A stretch of 64,000 bases of DNA from Atopobium sp. oral taxon 416 (lineage in GTDB: Bacteria > Actinomycetota > Coriobacteriia > Coriobacteriales > Atopobiaceae), in NCBI RefSeq assembly GCF_018128285.1, contig NZ_CP072380.1:992001-1056000 (forward strand), written 5' to 3'. Of this stretch, positions 1 through 8,799 are shown piece after piece. Position 1 is the first letter of the stretch. Every line of letters begins with the position of its first letter. The position numbers and the translations under genes were made by a program. Below the pieces are notes generated by a model. The model was given only the letters and a program-made list of their open reading frames with translations, did not search any database and was not told the origin of the DNA.

Positions 1-2
1 GT

Positions 3-809
3 ACCGGTGAGCTGATCGAAGCAGCACTTGAACAGGGGGCAAGAAAGTTCCTTATTGGACTTGGCGGCAGCGCGACAAGTGACGGCGGATGGGGAATGGC
101 ACAAGCCTTAGGCGTAAAGTTCCTCGATGCTGAAGGACAACCGATCCGGCCCGGTCTCAGAGGGCTTAAGGATCTGCGCCAGATTGATACTTCCGGATTA
201 GATCCCCGTATCCGGGAAAGTGAGTTTACCGCACTCAGTGATGTCACCAATCCCCTCACTGGTTCGGAGGGAGCTGTCTTCGTGTACGGTCCACAGAAGG
301 GGATTGCACCGGAAGAGCTGCATGAGGTAGACGTGTGGATGGCTTCGTATGCCCGCCTCATCGAACAGGAACTGACAGGCGTATCGACTGATGTTCCCGG
401 TGCCGGTGCTGCGGGTGGCTTAGGCGCAGGCCTGCATGTATTTTGCGGCGCTCGTATCGTGTCCGGTATTGACACGATCCTTGACCTGATCGGCATCGAA
501 TCGAAGATGGATACTGTCGATCTTGTCGTCACCGGTGAAGGCCATATGGACAACCAATCAGTCAAAGGAAAAGCGCCGATCGGAGTAGCTAAGCGTGCAA
601 AGAAGCATAACCTTCCCGTGATAGCTGTGGTGGGAGGTAGAGAAGATGACCTCTCTTCTGTCTACAGTGCGGGGATCGACTGTGTGCTCACGACGGTTGA
701 AGGTCCCTGTACGTTGGAAGATTGCATGAAACGTGTGGCGATTGAGATCCCCAATGCTGGAGAGACCACAATGCGGGCCTTTCTATTGGGCCGCTCTCGT
801 GCACAGTAG
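3..809 (+). CDS. Glycerate kinase, 5' truncated by window edge
   Basis: Phosphorylates D-glycerate with ATP in glycerate/glyoxylate metabolism in the cytosol (family knowledge for the GlxK/GarK type I glycerate kinases). The frame is open from base 3 to the stop at 807-809, so the N-terminal third lies outside the window. The visible part carries the family glycine-rich segment GLGGSATSDGG, a GAAGGLGAG segment and VVTGEGHMD followed by QSVKGKAPIGVA, all typical of this kinase fold. The methionine at 96 lies within the conserved domain and is not the real start. No neighbour on the right belongs to the pathway; the next genes are dead transposases. The family call is firm; the exact physiological substrate is inferred. 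Confidence 0.93.
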   Translation, partial: TGELIEAALEQGARKFLIGLGGSATSDGGWGMAQALGVKFLDAEGQPIRPGLRGLKDLRQIDTSGLDPRIRESEFTALSDVTNPLTGSEGAVFVYGPQKGIAPEELHEVDVWMASYARLIEQELTGVSTDVPGAGAAGGLGAGLHVFCGARIVSGIDTILDLIGIESKMDTVDLVVTGEGHMDNQSVKGKAPIGVAKRAKKHNLPVIAVVGGREDDLSSVYSAGIDCVLTTVEGPCTLEDCMKRVAIEIPNAGETTMRAFLLGRSRAQ

Positions 810-999
810 CCTGTTCTGAGGAGAGGCCTGGTATCTCAACTCTGGTGTGGCAGACGCTCAAAGAGACCTGAGCATGCAGTGTTTCACACCTCTGCCGAAT
901 TCCACCGTATGCCGTATGAAAAAACTCTTCGGTAGTTCATGTGGGTACCTATTCGGCATAACGCCAGCTACGGTACAGAAAGTATTCAGATATGGGAAG

Positions 1000-1032
1000 G
1001 GCGACTCCGCGAGGGGTTGCCAGCGCTTTTTT
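1000..1032 (+). terminator. Possible intrinsic terminator after the glycerate kinase
   Basis: GGCGACTCC and GGGGTTGCC pair (with two G-U pairs) around a GCGA tetraloop, followed after five bases by six T. It lies about 190 bp beyond the kinase stop; bases 810-999 hold nothing else I recognise. Confidence 0.4.
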
Positions 1033-1264
1033 CCTCTAGGGAAACGATGATTAATTCGCCTCGATGAGGCCGCTGGGGCTGTACGCTGTATGACATCGGC
1101 TTAAAATGTCTCGAACCACACAGTGCCCATATCCACATAGATGCCTATCTGTCTTCTGGATATGGTATAGCTACATCCACACATTCCAGCATATCCAAAA
1201 GGCAGATATGGATAGCCTGATGAGCTTTTAGGACCTTACATCCTAAGGTCTGAAGAGAAAGATC

Positions 1265-1591
1265 AGGCGAGAGGCATTCCTGGAGCGGGTGGATACAATC
1301 GTTGTGTGGGATAGCTGGATTGTTCTGGTAGATACCAGCTACCACTGACAGGCTCCTGTCAGGCATGTGCGTGCTGCAAAGGCGAAGCTTAGGATGTATC
1401 TGCTGCAGGTAATGTTTGCTCTCTTAAGACGAGGGGACTTAAAGATGCTATCCTGGATTGTCGGTCCTATCAGCGCTTCTGTGCACGTAGACCTCATGTC
1501 TGAGCAGGTACCAGATGCGACGACACTTGCGAAATTCCGCCATAGCCTTAAAGCGAGAGGAGTTCGGCAAGGTTTGTGCTTCACGACCTAG
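1265..1591 (+). pseudogene. IS5-family transposase, N-terminal fragment
   Basis: Reading the frame through one in-frame TGA near 1340 gives a peptide with the IS5 N-terminal pattern: REAFLERVDTIVVWDSW, then KLRMYLLQVMFALL, then EQVPDATTLAKFRHSL. In intact family members this region precedes the DDE catalytic core, which is absent here. The fragment ends where an ISL3-like fragment begins, so it was truncated by later insertion or deletion. It is not functional. Family assignment rests on these motifs only. Confidence 0.6.
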
Positions 1592-1947
1592 ATTCGACTT
1601 CACCAAAAGTATCTCGGACCGCAGAAAGGACTGCGCATGGAGCAGATTCTACGCTGGGCACTGAGGTGAAGATGGTCGTGACCGGGGCCCGCATGGGGGG
1701 ATGTGGCATCGTGGTCTTCGCGAGGCCGTACAGTAAGGAGGCGCTGCGCTGCCCCGTATGTGGCAGGAGATGCGCCTGCCATGTCCATATAGAGCCGCGG
1801 CGCTGGCGCGTCATGGACCTCGGCAGGGCGAAATGCTGGATCGAATACCGCCCTGCGCGCATGAACTGCTCCGAGCATGGCGTGCATGCAAACGGGATCG
1901 AGGTTCACGTACGGCTTCGAGTAGACGAGCGATCCTGCCCTGACTGA
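1576..1947 (+). pseudogene. ISL3-family transposase, N-terminal zinc-finger fragment
   Basis: The peptide contains the ISL3 N-terminal zinc-binding motif (CPVCGRRC), then RRWRVMDLGRAKCWIEYRP and a following CSEHG, which is the usual order of the ISL3 DNA-binding region. Intact ISL3 transposases exceed 400 residues and carry a DDE core, both missing here. The open frame ends at a stop just before an IS3 remnant on the opposite strand. A C-terminal ISL3 fragment occurs at 16252-16640, but the two need not derive from the same copy. Confidence 0.65.
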
Positions 1948-1952
1948 GGTGG

Positions 1953-3130
1953 ACCCTGAACTCTGCACAGATAGGCAGTGAGCCTTCCTGCATACTCTAA
2001 AGGGGTCAGCCAGCCCAGGCGTCCCTGTCTCCCGAGATTGTTGTGGTAGCTGACGTATTTGTCGACCCTTTCCATGATCTTCTCTGTCAGGAGATGGGCT
2101 GTCTCTCCCATCTGCTCCCAGAAGCTCTCGATGCAGGCACTGTCCCAGCAATGTCCGCCTCGATATCGACTGGCGGGCCCCAAGCTGCCTGAGCTTGTCG
2201 CTGTAGGCCCTTGCGGTATAGTGGACGCCCTGGTTTGAGTATGCCCAGATGTCGTCGGGAAGCTCGAACCTTTTGAATTGATCGGTATGTATCGAACACC
2301 AGCTTCTCCTCCATCGAGGTTAAGCACTTGTAGGCAAGAAGAACGATCGCTCTTACAGTTAAGGATGTCGGACATGTAGAGGGAGCTCTCGTCCCTGTAT
2401 AGGAGGTAGGTGTTTGTCGGTAGAGGCGACCTTCAAGGGATCTTCGCTCCTGAAGTTTCTGTCCACGGCACTGGGTGCTACCTGGGGCTTGCTGTCCTGC
2501 CCGATCGGGTGGTAGGGCCTCCTGCGCTTCCTGCTCCACACGATGCTGAACTTGCCCATGATGCTCTGCACCTTCTTGCACCTCATCCTGACCTTTTGCT
2601 CGGAACAAGGCTGTCGGTGATCTGGCGCGAGCCCTTCCTGAAGCCATGGGCGGAGAAGGCCGCCTGCACCTGCTTTTTCGCTGTGAGGTCGCCATCCTCG
2701 CGCTCGGCCCGCTTCAGGGCTGTGACCACCCACTCGTAAGTAGCCGCGCCTCGAGACCTCGAGCGCCTTATAGGCTGCGCTCACGTTAAAGAACGGGTCC
2801 TGCTCGCCGGTGTGTCAAGAGCCTCTAAAGCCTTCACCTGCGCCTTAAAGGGCCTTCCTCTCGGCCTTCTCACGCGGCATGGAGGTCCTCTGCCTTGTCA
2901 CGACGTCCTACTTCTTCTGCCTGATGGTCTTTACCTTGTCGCGGTGCCTGGCCTGGGGTGTATCCATCTTCGTGAGGGTGCCCTTCATGCTGGCTTTCTT
3001 CCAGCGCTAGATCGCCCACTCGATGCGCTTGTAGCTGGCAAGGAAGGTAGAGATCCCCACCTGACCTCTCACCTTCCCGCTAGTGTCTCATACACTCTTC
3101 CTTCGTGAACTTGCTATCGATCATATACAA
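1953..3130 (-). pseudogene. IS3-family element remnant (orfA and orfB, multiply frameshifted)
   Basis: Three minus-strand frames together spell a decayed IS3 OrfB: a helix-like segment KKVQSIMGKFSIVWSRKRRRPY, then NFRSEDPLKVASTDKHLPPIQGRELPL (expected DDE core start, with the usual TD-x-T-Y region degraded), and at the C-terminal end WDSACIESFWEQM (catalytic E region) followed by GRLGWLTPLEYAGRL. Bases 2812-3125 read on the same strand as a degraded OrfA beginning near MIDSKFTKEEC. Stops and frame changes throughout make it inactive. Confidence 0.6.
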
Positions 3131-3210
3131 AACCCCTATCTCCTTGAAAGCCCGTTGCCATGTGATCAAAAAATTTCTCCCTCAATATGCGAGATTTAGC
3201 TTGCGTTTTC

Positions 3211-3231
3211 GGGGGGGGGGGGGGGGGGGGG
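3211..3231. repeat. Homopolymeric run of 21 G
   Basis: An uninterrupted run of 21 G lies between the IS3 remnant and the pilus operon, 563 bp upstream of the first pilus gene. Runs of this length are prone to slipped-strand mispairing. No confident gene contains it. Confidence 0.95.
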
Positions 3232-3793
3232 TAGACTCAGGGCATCTCAACAAGGAAATGTGCGTTCGCAATATACGCAAATAGGAACAGCAACTCGCTG
3301 AGTTTGGGCTGGCGGCATCTAGGCAGAAATGGGTCACCATGAGTAGTAGGCAGAAACAAACGAGACATCCTGTATGGTTCAGGTTCGTAGACGAGCTCTC
3401 TGCCGAATACAACGATTCCGCTGTCCATTATATTGACAGGGTTCACCGACGAAATCTTCGTTCTCGCAAGCGAGGAGGCTCCGAGGAAATGGATGCGCGC
3501 CTCGGACATCAAGGTGCTCTACAGGAAGGCAAGGCAGATCTTTTGGGCAAGGGTGCCGTCGGGGAAAATTCATCTGCACAGAGATATTTCTGCAGGCAGA
3601 TGGCCTATTTCTGGCAGAAAAGCTGCGGAAAACGGGTTTAAAGGTTATCTGAAAGCATTGATTCATTCGGGTTCTTTTAATCCGCTTTGAGAAGTCATTC
3701 GGGCCAAAGTGGCTTTCAAGAAACAGTTTACTGTTAGAAGTAGTTCCAGTTCGGTCCACACACAGGCAATAACGAAAGCATATGAGGCTGCTC
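3232..3793. other. Region without a recognised gene, upstream of the pilus operon
   Basis: Short overlapping open frames exist on both strands, but none shows a family motif or a convincing ribosome site. The stretch just before 3794 should contain the pilus promoter; I could not place a clear -35/-10 pair. Confidence 0.5.
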
Positions 3794-5935
3794 ATGAAGA
3801 AGACGCTTGAATGGACACATCCAGCATTGCATCTCGTTCAGAAGGCACTTATGGCTGCTGTCGCCATCATCGTGGCAGTAGGTCTGTTCGTCTCGCCTGT
3901 GACAGCGTTTGCTGAGAATGCCTCAACGACAGACCTTACGGCTCCGACTCATGAGAAGACTGTCACGGATAATGGTGATGGTACCTATAAGATCACGCTC
4001 AGCGTGACCGGTAACTCTGTCCAGAGCTCAACGACTACACATGCTGATGTCATTGTTGTCATGGATCTCTCGCGTTCTATGAACTACGGTCAGTGGGGTG
4101 ATTACTATACCAGACCGTCGCGCCTGTCAGTTGCGAAGAGTGCAGTTAACTCTCTTGCCGATGAACTGCTGTCGAACAATACCATCGATAATCCAGACGC
4201 CGTTCGTCTTTCGCTTGTCACCTTTAGCGATTATGCAACTGTGAATAAAGAATTTACTACCGATCTTGACGATTTCCAGGATACTGTTGATGGACTGAGC
4301 GCAACTGGCGGAACCAACTGGGAAGATGCCCTGACAGTTGCCAATAGCATGCAAACGCGTGATGCAAGCCATACTTACATCATCTTCGTCTCTGACGGCA
4401 ATCCGACATTCAGAAATACTCTTGGTGGTTATACCGATTACCGCGAAGATCGTGAGAGTACCTCCGGCAGCCATACCTACTATGGATCGGGCAACTCTGA
4501 CGACAATGGGAAGAACTACTACTATGCATCACAGGTAGCATCCTCGATTACTGACGCAGACAAGATTCTGTTCTCTGTTGGCGTTTTCGGCAACGTCTCG
4601 AGGATGCAGCAGCTTGCTTCTGATGCGGGACAGGCGGGCAACTACTACAGTGCAAGCGATCAGACTTCCCTGAATCAGGCCTTTCAGAATATCGCCAACA
4701 CCATTACGACCAATATTTCCTATACGAACGTGAAGATTGAGGACACTCTTAACTCAACGTATGTGGATTACGCCCTGCCGACAAACGCATCGGTCCCCGA
4801 ATTCACCTACAGCTACAAGAAGAATGGCGTTGACTATACGCCGACGTCTCCCATTCCTTCCGCATCTTTTACAGATGGCAAGGTGAGCTGGGATCTCGGG
4901 AGCATTGAGCTTGAGAAGGGTGTTACCTATGCCGTGAGCTTCAATGTAAAGCTGAACCAGAAGGCGTATGACGACGCAGCAAACGCTGAAGATATCTTCA
5001 AGGTCTATACGAATAGTACTGGCACGCTCTCATACAGAAAGATTACGAGGGTGACTGGTCAGGAACCAAAGTACTCCGATCAAGAGACCCTCGAGTATGA
5101 CAACCCGCAGGTGACGGTTCCAGTCTCCAAGCTCACTGTCTCCAAGAGCTGGAAGAACAGCGATGGCACTGATGCTGATTCATCTCTTCTTCCAGATGCC
5201 CTTGTAGTTACCGTTAAGCAGACGAATGCTAAGGGTGAGACCAACTATACTTACAGAACTGTCACGCTGAATGCAGCGAACAATTGGACATCGACTGTCA
5301 ATGTCTCTGCTGGTCCTGGTGGCAACACCTATAGCGTGACTGAGAATACGACTGATGCGTGGGCGCAGGGTCTTCCTAATGCAGTGAAGCTTACTGGTCT
5401 TACCGCACAGACTGGTACTCAGGCAATCACCAATATCTACAGGACGGGCACACTAACTCTCAAGAAGATGACTAAGGGTAATGCTGCTAACACAAGTGAT
5501 TCGTTTAAGTTTGAGTTGAATTGTGCTGGCCTCGAGAACAAGACATTCACAAGCGAGGACAAGACTATTGCATTCGATGGAACTGGTAAAGCTGAAGTTG
5601 AACTGTCGAATGACGAGACTATCACGCTGACCAACGTTCCTGCTGACACGACCATTGTCATTACGGAGACATCCACTACTCCTAATGCTAAGACAACGAC
5701 GACCGCGAAGGTCGGCGATACCACTACGACCTTTACCAGGGATGAACCCAAGACTGTCAATGCGACGGTTACAGATGGCGGGACCACTGATGTGGTCTAC
5801 ACGAACCAGGCTGAGATTGTTCCTGACACTGGTCTTGATATCTTCACTGCATCTCAAGGTGTGCTTCTCGGTGTAGCTGTAGCAGGTGCAGCAACGCTCG
5901 CAGCAGCGGCCATAAGGAAGAACCATGGCGAGTGA
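3794..5935 (+). CDS. Pilus tip adhesin with von Willebrand A domain
   Basis: Cell-wall-anchored adhesin expected at the tip of a sortase-assembled pilus. Numbering from the ATG at 3794: signal peptide about 1-40 (hydrophobic AAVAIIVAVGLF, cleavage after AFA); VWA domain about 85-300 with a MIDAS DLSRS at 91-95 and a later FVSDG; SpaA/Cna-B-like beta domains about 440-660 (LTVSKSWKN, YSVTENT, VITETST); sorting signal VPDTG at 676-680, a hydrophobic helix and the basic tail IRKNHGE. This start is preferred over 3782 because GAGG sits six bases upstream. It is first in a same-strand operon with a dead signal peptidase, major pilin and sortase. The sorting motif departs from LPxTG. Ligand unknown. 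Confidence 0.9.
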   Translation: MKKTLEWTHPALHLVQKALMAAVAIIVAVGLFVSPVTAFAENASTTDLTAPTHEKTVTDNGDGTYKITLSVTGNSVQSSTTTHADVIVVMDLSRSMNYGQWGDYYTRPSRLSVAKSAVNSLADELLSNNTIDNPDAVRLSLVTFSDYATVNKEFTTDLDDFQDTVDGLSATGGTNWEDALTVANSMQTRDASHTYIIFVSDGNPTFRNTLGGYTDYREDRESTSGSHTYYGSGNSDDNGKNYYYASQVASSITDADKILFSVGVFGNVSRMQQLASDAGQAGNYYSASDQTSLNQAFQNIANTITTNISYTNVKIEDTLNSTYVDYALPTNASVPEFTYSYKKNGVDYTPTSPIPSASFTDGKVSWDLGSIELEKGVTYAVSFNVKLNQKAYDDAANAEDIFKVYTNSTGTLSYRKITRVTGQEPKYSDQETLEYDNPQVTVPVSKLTVSKSWKNSDGTDADSSLLPDALVVTVKQTNAKGETNYTYRTVTLNAANNWTSTVNVSAGPGGNTYSVTENTTDAWAQGLPNAVKLTGLTAQTGTQAITNIYRTGTLTLKKMTKGNAANTSDSFKFELNCAGLENKTFTSEDKTIAFDGTGKAEVELSNDETITLTNVPADTTIVITETSTTPNAKTTTTAKVGDTTTTFTRDEPKTVNATVTDGGTTDVVYTNQAEIVPDTGLDIFTASQGVLLGVAVAGAATLAAAAIRKNHGE

Positions 5936-6182
5936 AAGGAGAAGTAGACGGCAAAGCACTGGGCGTCAGGGCCAGACAGCACAAGAGCCCCAAGATCCGC
6001 AGGAGCTATCCCTGGAGCTCATAGCGCAGAAGCTCGACCAGCTTACATGGCGGCACAGCCTCATGGGGGTGGACGAACGGGAAGTATGGCACGTAATAGG
6101 GAGGCTGGACGAGATGTACCGGCAGCTCTATCGCGAACAGGAAGTCCGCTACGAGGCTCTTCTCCAAGAAGCCAGACAGTAG
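5925..6182 (+). CDS. Small charged coiled-coil protein of the pilus operon
   Basis: Unrecognised 85-residue protein. It begins 11 bases inside the 3' end of the tip adhesin gene, which suggests translational coupling. The first 25 residues are Arg/Gln/Ser-rich and probably disordered; residues about 27-85 are highly charged and helical (LIAQKLDQLTWRH, VWHVIGRLDEMYRQLY, YEALLQEARQ), likely a coiled coil. There is no signal peptide or membrane segment, so it should be cytosolic. Position between the tip pilin and the signal-peptidase-like gene suggests a pilus assembly or regulatory helper, but this is inference from context only. Confidence 0.65.
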   Translation: MASERRSRRQSTGRQGQTAQEPQDPQELSLELIAQKLDQLTWRHSLMGVDEREVWHVIGRLDEMYRQLYREQEVRYEALLQEARQ

Positions 6183-6250
6183 CACCTGACGCCATCCCCC
6201 GCAGACGATACGAAACTTCTCGTAGCCAGATATCTGCAAAGGATTCGTGG

Positions 6251-6811
6251 TTGGAAGCTTTCCACTCAGAGCTCCTCCAAGCTCCGACGAAAGCTGCTAT
6301 CGAGAAACGCAGAGGTCGCTTCGAGACGCAGAGGTCAGTAGCGGGTACCCTGCTCAAGCTCCTGATCTTCATTGGAGCGCTCTACTTGGTCTTCACCACA
6401 GCCTTCGGGCTCTTCCGTGTTGTAGGAAATGCAATGCGGCCGACGGCGGGGGATGGGGATCTGGCACTGACGACGAGGATCTTCGACTCGCTCGAGACGA
6501 ACGATCTGGTGGTGTACGAGCACGGAGGAGCCCTTCAGCTCGGACGTGTGGTTGCACAGCCAGGAGATACCGTCGAGATTGACGATGACGGAGATTTACT
6601 AGTCAATGGCAACCTGCAGGCTTCGGTCACGCAAGGAACCACGGTGAAAGGTTCGGGTTCCTTCAAATACCCGATCGCCCTAAGGGATGGACAATACTTC
6701 ATCCTCAACGACGACAGAAGTTCTACCCAAGACTCGAGAGAGCTTGGTCCGGTTGGGCTTAACGAGGTCAGGGGAAAGCTCATAGCGCTCCTCAGGCTCC
6801 GTGAGATATAG
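6251..6811 (+). CDS. Signal peptidase I homologue lacking both catalytic residues
   Basis: Membrane protein of the signal peptidase I (S26) fold. I prefer the TTG at 6251 (AAAGGA seven bases upstream), giving 186 residues; ATGs at 6047 and 6086 would extend it back through the preceding gene. One membrane helix (LLKLLIFIGALYLVFTTAF, about 35-52) precedes box B, which reads VVGNAMRPT: alanine 61 replaces the catalytic serine of the usual SMxPT. In box D the usual lysine-arginine before the conserved PGD is replaced by LGRVVAQPGD, with glycine 98 at the catalytic lysine. Box E is close to normal (NDDRSSTQDSRELG). The fold is kept but the dyad is gone, as in the SipA-type pilus assembly factor of Streptococcus pyogenes, so it is likely an assembly chaperone and not a protease. 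Confidence 0.85.
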   Translation: MEAFHSELLQAPTKAAIEKRRGRFETQRSVAGTLLKLLIFIGALYLVFTTAFGLFRVVGNAMRPTAGDGDLALTTRIFDSLETNDLVVYEHGGALQLGRVVAQPGDTVEIDDDGDLLVNGNLQASVTQGTTVKGSGSFKYPIALRDGQYFILNDDRSSTQDSRELGPVGLNEVRGKLIALLRLREI

Positions 6812-6838
6812 GTAAATTCTTAGAGGAAGGGATCCATC

Positions 6839-7921
6839 ATGAAGTTCAGCTCGAAGAAGTTTGGGAGCATCGCTACTGCTGCGGTGCTCGCAGGAACCAT
6901 GGCATTTATGCCAGCAACTGCGTTTGCAACAACCGTAACGTCTACCAACAACCTCGTCAGTAAGACGTGGGTTGCAGCTTCCAATGCCCAGCTCAACGAT
7001 GCCGAGAAGTTTACCTTCGATCTCACCTTCGATAGTGCGAAGACACAGCAGCAGGGCACCAACACCCTGACCGATTTCTCTGACTTCGGTACCAAGAAAG
7101 TTGACGTCACCACAACTTGGAAGAAAGATGCTAATGGCAAAACCTCTGCAACTGCTAATCTCTCAGCAGCTGATCTCTTTGGTACGACTGATTTCACGAC
7201 CCCGGGAACCTATGTATTCCATCTGAAGGAGGAGAAAGGCTCTAACCCCAATATCACTTATAGTGATGTTGAGTATGACATCTACGTGACTGTCGCCTGG
7301 CCCGATGACTATCCAACCAGCAAGACGCCGGTTATCAAGAGCATTAAGGTTCATGACAAGGACAACAACAAGACCGAAACCGCATCCTTCACCAATTCTG
7401 CTGCCGCAAACGACAACCTGACCGTCTCCAAGAACGTCTCCGGTTCTGCAGCCAACATCGCAGATACCTTCAGCTATACCCTCGATGTCAAAGGTGCTAC
7501 TGGACAATACACTGTCAAGAAGTCGGATGGTACTTCTGACACGCTTACTGCTGGAACGACATATACCTTCACTCTGCAGGATGGTCAGCATATCGTCGTG
7601 AACAACCTCCCTGACGGCGCTACCTATACCGTCACGGAGACGGATACAAAGTCCTATGACAGCACTGATGTCACGGACGAGGATGATACGACGGCAGATA
7701 ACGTCACCTTGGCAGATGTGAAGGGAGGCAACGCCCCGATCGGCAAGGGTACCATCAGCAAGGGTGGTGACGCTGTTGCCTTCAAGAACAAGAAGGGCTT
7801 CGCTTCCGATACCGGCATTACGATGAACACCCTCCCGTTCATTGCGGTCGCTATGGTTGCTGTCGCTGGCGGTGTAGCCCTCGTTATCTCCCGTCGTCGT
7901 CATGCCGGCGAGGACTTCTAA
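6839..7921 (+). CDS. Major pilin, FctA-like, with two isopeptide domains
   Basis: Probable shaft subunit of the pilus (360 residues). Signal peptide 1-30 (cleavage after AFA). Two tandem beta domains follow. Domain 1 (about 32-188) has lysine 42 in SKTW, glutamates 131-132 in YVFHLKEE and asparagine 186 in SFTN. Domain 2 (about 193-319) has lysine 198 in TVSKN, glutamate 267 in YTVTET and asparagine 317 in FKNKK. This is the Lys-Glu-Asn arrangement that forms intramolecular isopeptide bonds in Spy0128/FctA pilins. The C-terminus has ASDTG at 322-326, a hydrophobic helix and SRRRHAGEDF. A strong AGAGGAAGG ribosome site precedes the ATG. The sortase gene follows after six bases. Bond formation is inferred from residue placement. 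Confidence 0.92.
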   Translation: MKFSSKKFGSIATAAVLAGTMAFMPATAFATTVTSTNNLVSKTWVAASNAQLNDAEKFTFDLTFDSAKTQQQGTNTLTDFSDFGTKKVDVTTTWKKDANGKTSATANLSAADLFGTTDFTTPGTYVFHLKEEKGSNPNITYSDVEYDIYVTVAWPDDYPTSKTPVIKSIKVHDKDNNKTETASFTNSAAANDNLTVSKNVSGSAANIADTFSYTLDVKGATGQYTVKKSDGTSDTLTAGTTYTFTLQDGQHIVVNNLPDGATYTVTETDTKSYDSTDVTDEDDTTADNVTLADVKGGNAPIGKGTISKGGDAVAFKNKKGFASDTGITMNTLPFIAVAMVAVAGGVALVISRRRHAGEDF

Positions 7922-7927
7922 AGATTG

Positions 7928-8710
7928 ATGCGTGCGGTAGCAGACACCTTCGGATGCTATGGAAGGTACGGGCACCAGACAGCTGGTGCCCGTGCTGCCC
8001 GTATCTTTGACCATGTCGTTACGTGGGTGATGGTCATCGTCCTGCTCCTGATTGGGGGCCTTGCAGGATATTCCCTTTGGGATTCCTATCAGGTGGTAGA
8101 AGGTACCGATCTCACGCAGTATCGTCCAGGGGGCTATGGTTTCGGCGAGCTTCTCGCGATGAATCCCGATGTAGTTGCCTGGCTCACGGTAGACAACACG
8201 GGCATCGACTATCCGGTGGTCCAGGGATCGGATGATTTCGAGTACCTCGACAAGGATGCGACGGGAGCAAGCTCTGCGTCAGGATCTCTCTTCCTAGACT
8301 CTGCCTGTGACCGGAACTTCACCGAACCCTATGAGGTCATCATGGGACACCACATGGTATCCCACAAGATGTTCGGAGATCTCGACCTCTTTCTGGATCA
8401 TAGCTTCTTCGATTCGAACAAGTCGGCCAAGCTCTATCTGCCACACGAGACGCTCGAGCTTGAAGTGGATGCGGTGCTTACGGAGAATGCCTACGATCAG
8501 GTCATCTTCGGGACGCCTGCAGAAACAGGACAGGTGGCGGAGGTAGTCCAGAAGGCTGAGAGTTCGGCTGTGCACTACCGACAAGGCAGTCTCTCTTCGG
8601 AAGTTCAGATCATCTCTCTTTCGACCTGCTCTTCCAATGCGACGGATGCGAGGACTATCGTGCTCTGCAAGGTGGTCGACCGGTACGACGAGGACAATGC
8701 AGGAGACTAG
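7928..8710 (+). CDS. Class B sortase (pilus polymerising or anchoring)
   Basis: Transpeptidase that joins pilin subunits at their sorting signal. The 260-residue protein has a cytosolic basic N-terminus, one membrane helix (about 30-48, VTWVMVIVLLLIGGLAGY) and a sortase domain from about 70. Catalytic histidine is in IMGHHM (H141), cysteine in LSTCSS (C234), and arginine in DARTIVL (R242). The segment between histidine and cysteine, with MFGDLDLFLDHSFF, matches class B sortases. I chose the ATG at 7928; a TTG at 7925 is in the same frame. It is the only sortase in this locus, so it probably handles the atypical DTG/DTA signals of all three pilins. Confidence 0.93.
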   Translation: MRAVADTFGCYGRYGHQTAGARAARIFDHVVTWVMVIVLLLIGGLAGYSLWDSYQVVEGTDLTQYRPGGYGFGELLAMNPDVVAWLTVDNTGIDYPVVQGSDDFEYLDKDATGASSASGSLFLDSACDRNFTEPYEVIMGHHMVSHKMFGDLDLFLDHSFFDSNKSAKLYLPHETLELEVDAVLTENAYDQVIFGTPAETGQVAEVVQKAESSAVHYRQGSLSSEVQIISLSTCSSNATDARTIVLCKVVDRYDEDNAGD

Positions 8711-8799
8711 CGATTCTGTGCTTGCTCATCTGCAGGCATGAGTCATACAGGATGCCGGAACTCAAAGTGCCCGGCTACAACAGAGAAGGACACAAGGAT

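Noticed and set aside
847-1050. 67-codon frame after the glycerate kinase
   Set aside because: No ribosome site or motif; overlaps the likely terminator.
3433-3690. 85-codon frame before the pilus operon
   Set aside because: No recognisable motif on either strand here and no ribosome site; left as unassigned.
7163-8014. 283-codon minus-strand frame under the major pilin
   Set aside because: Shadow of the pilin frame; no family resemblance.
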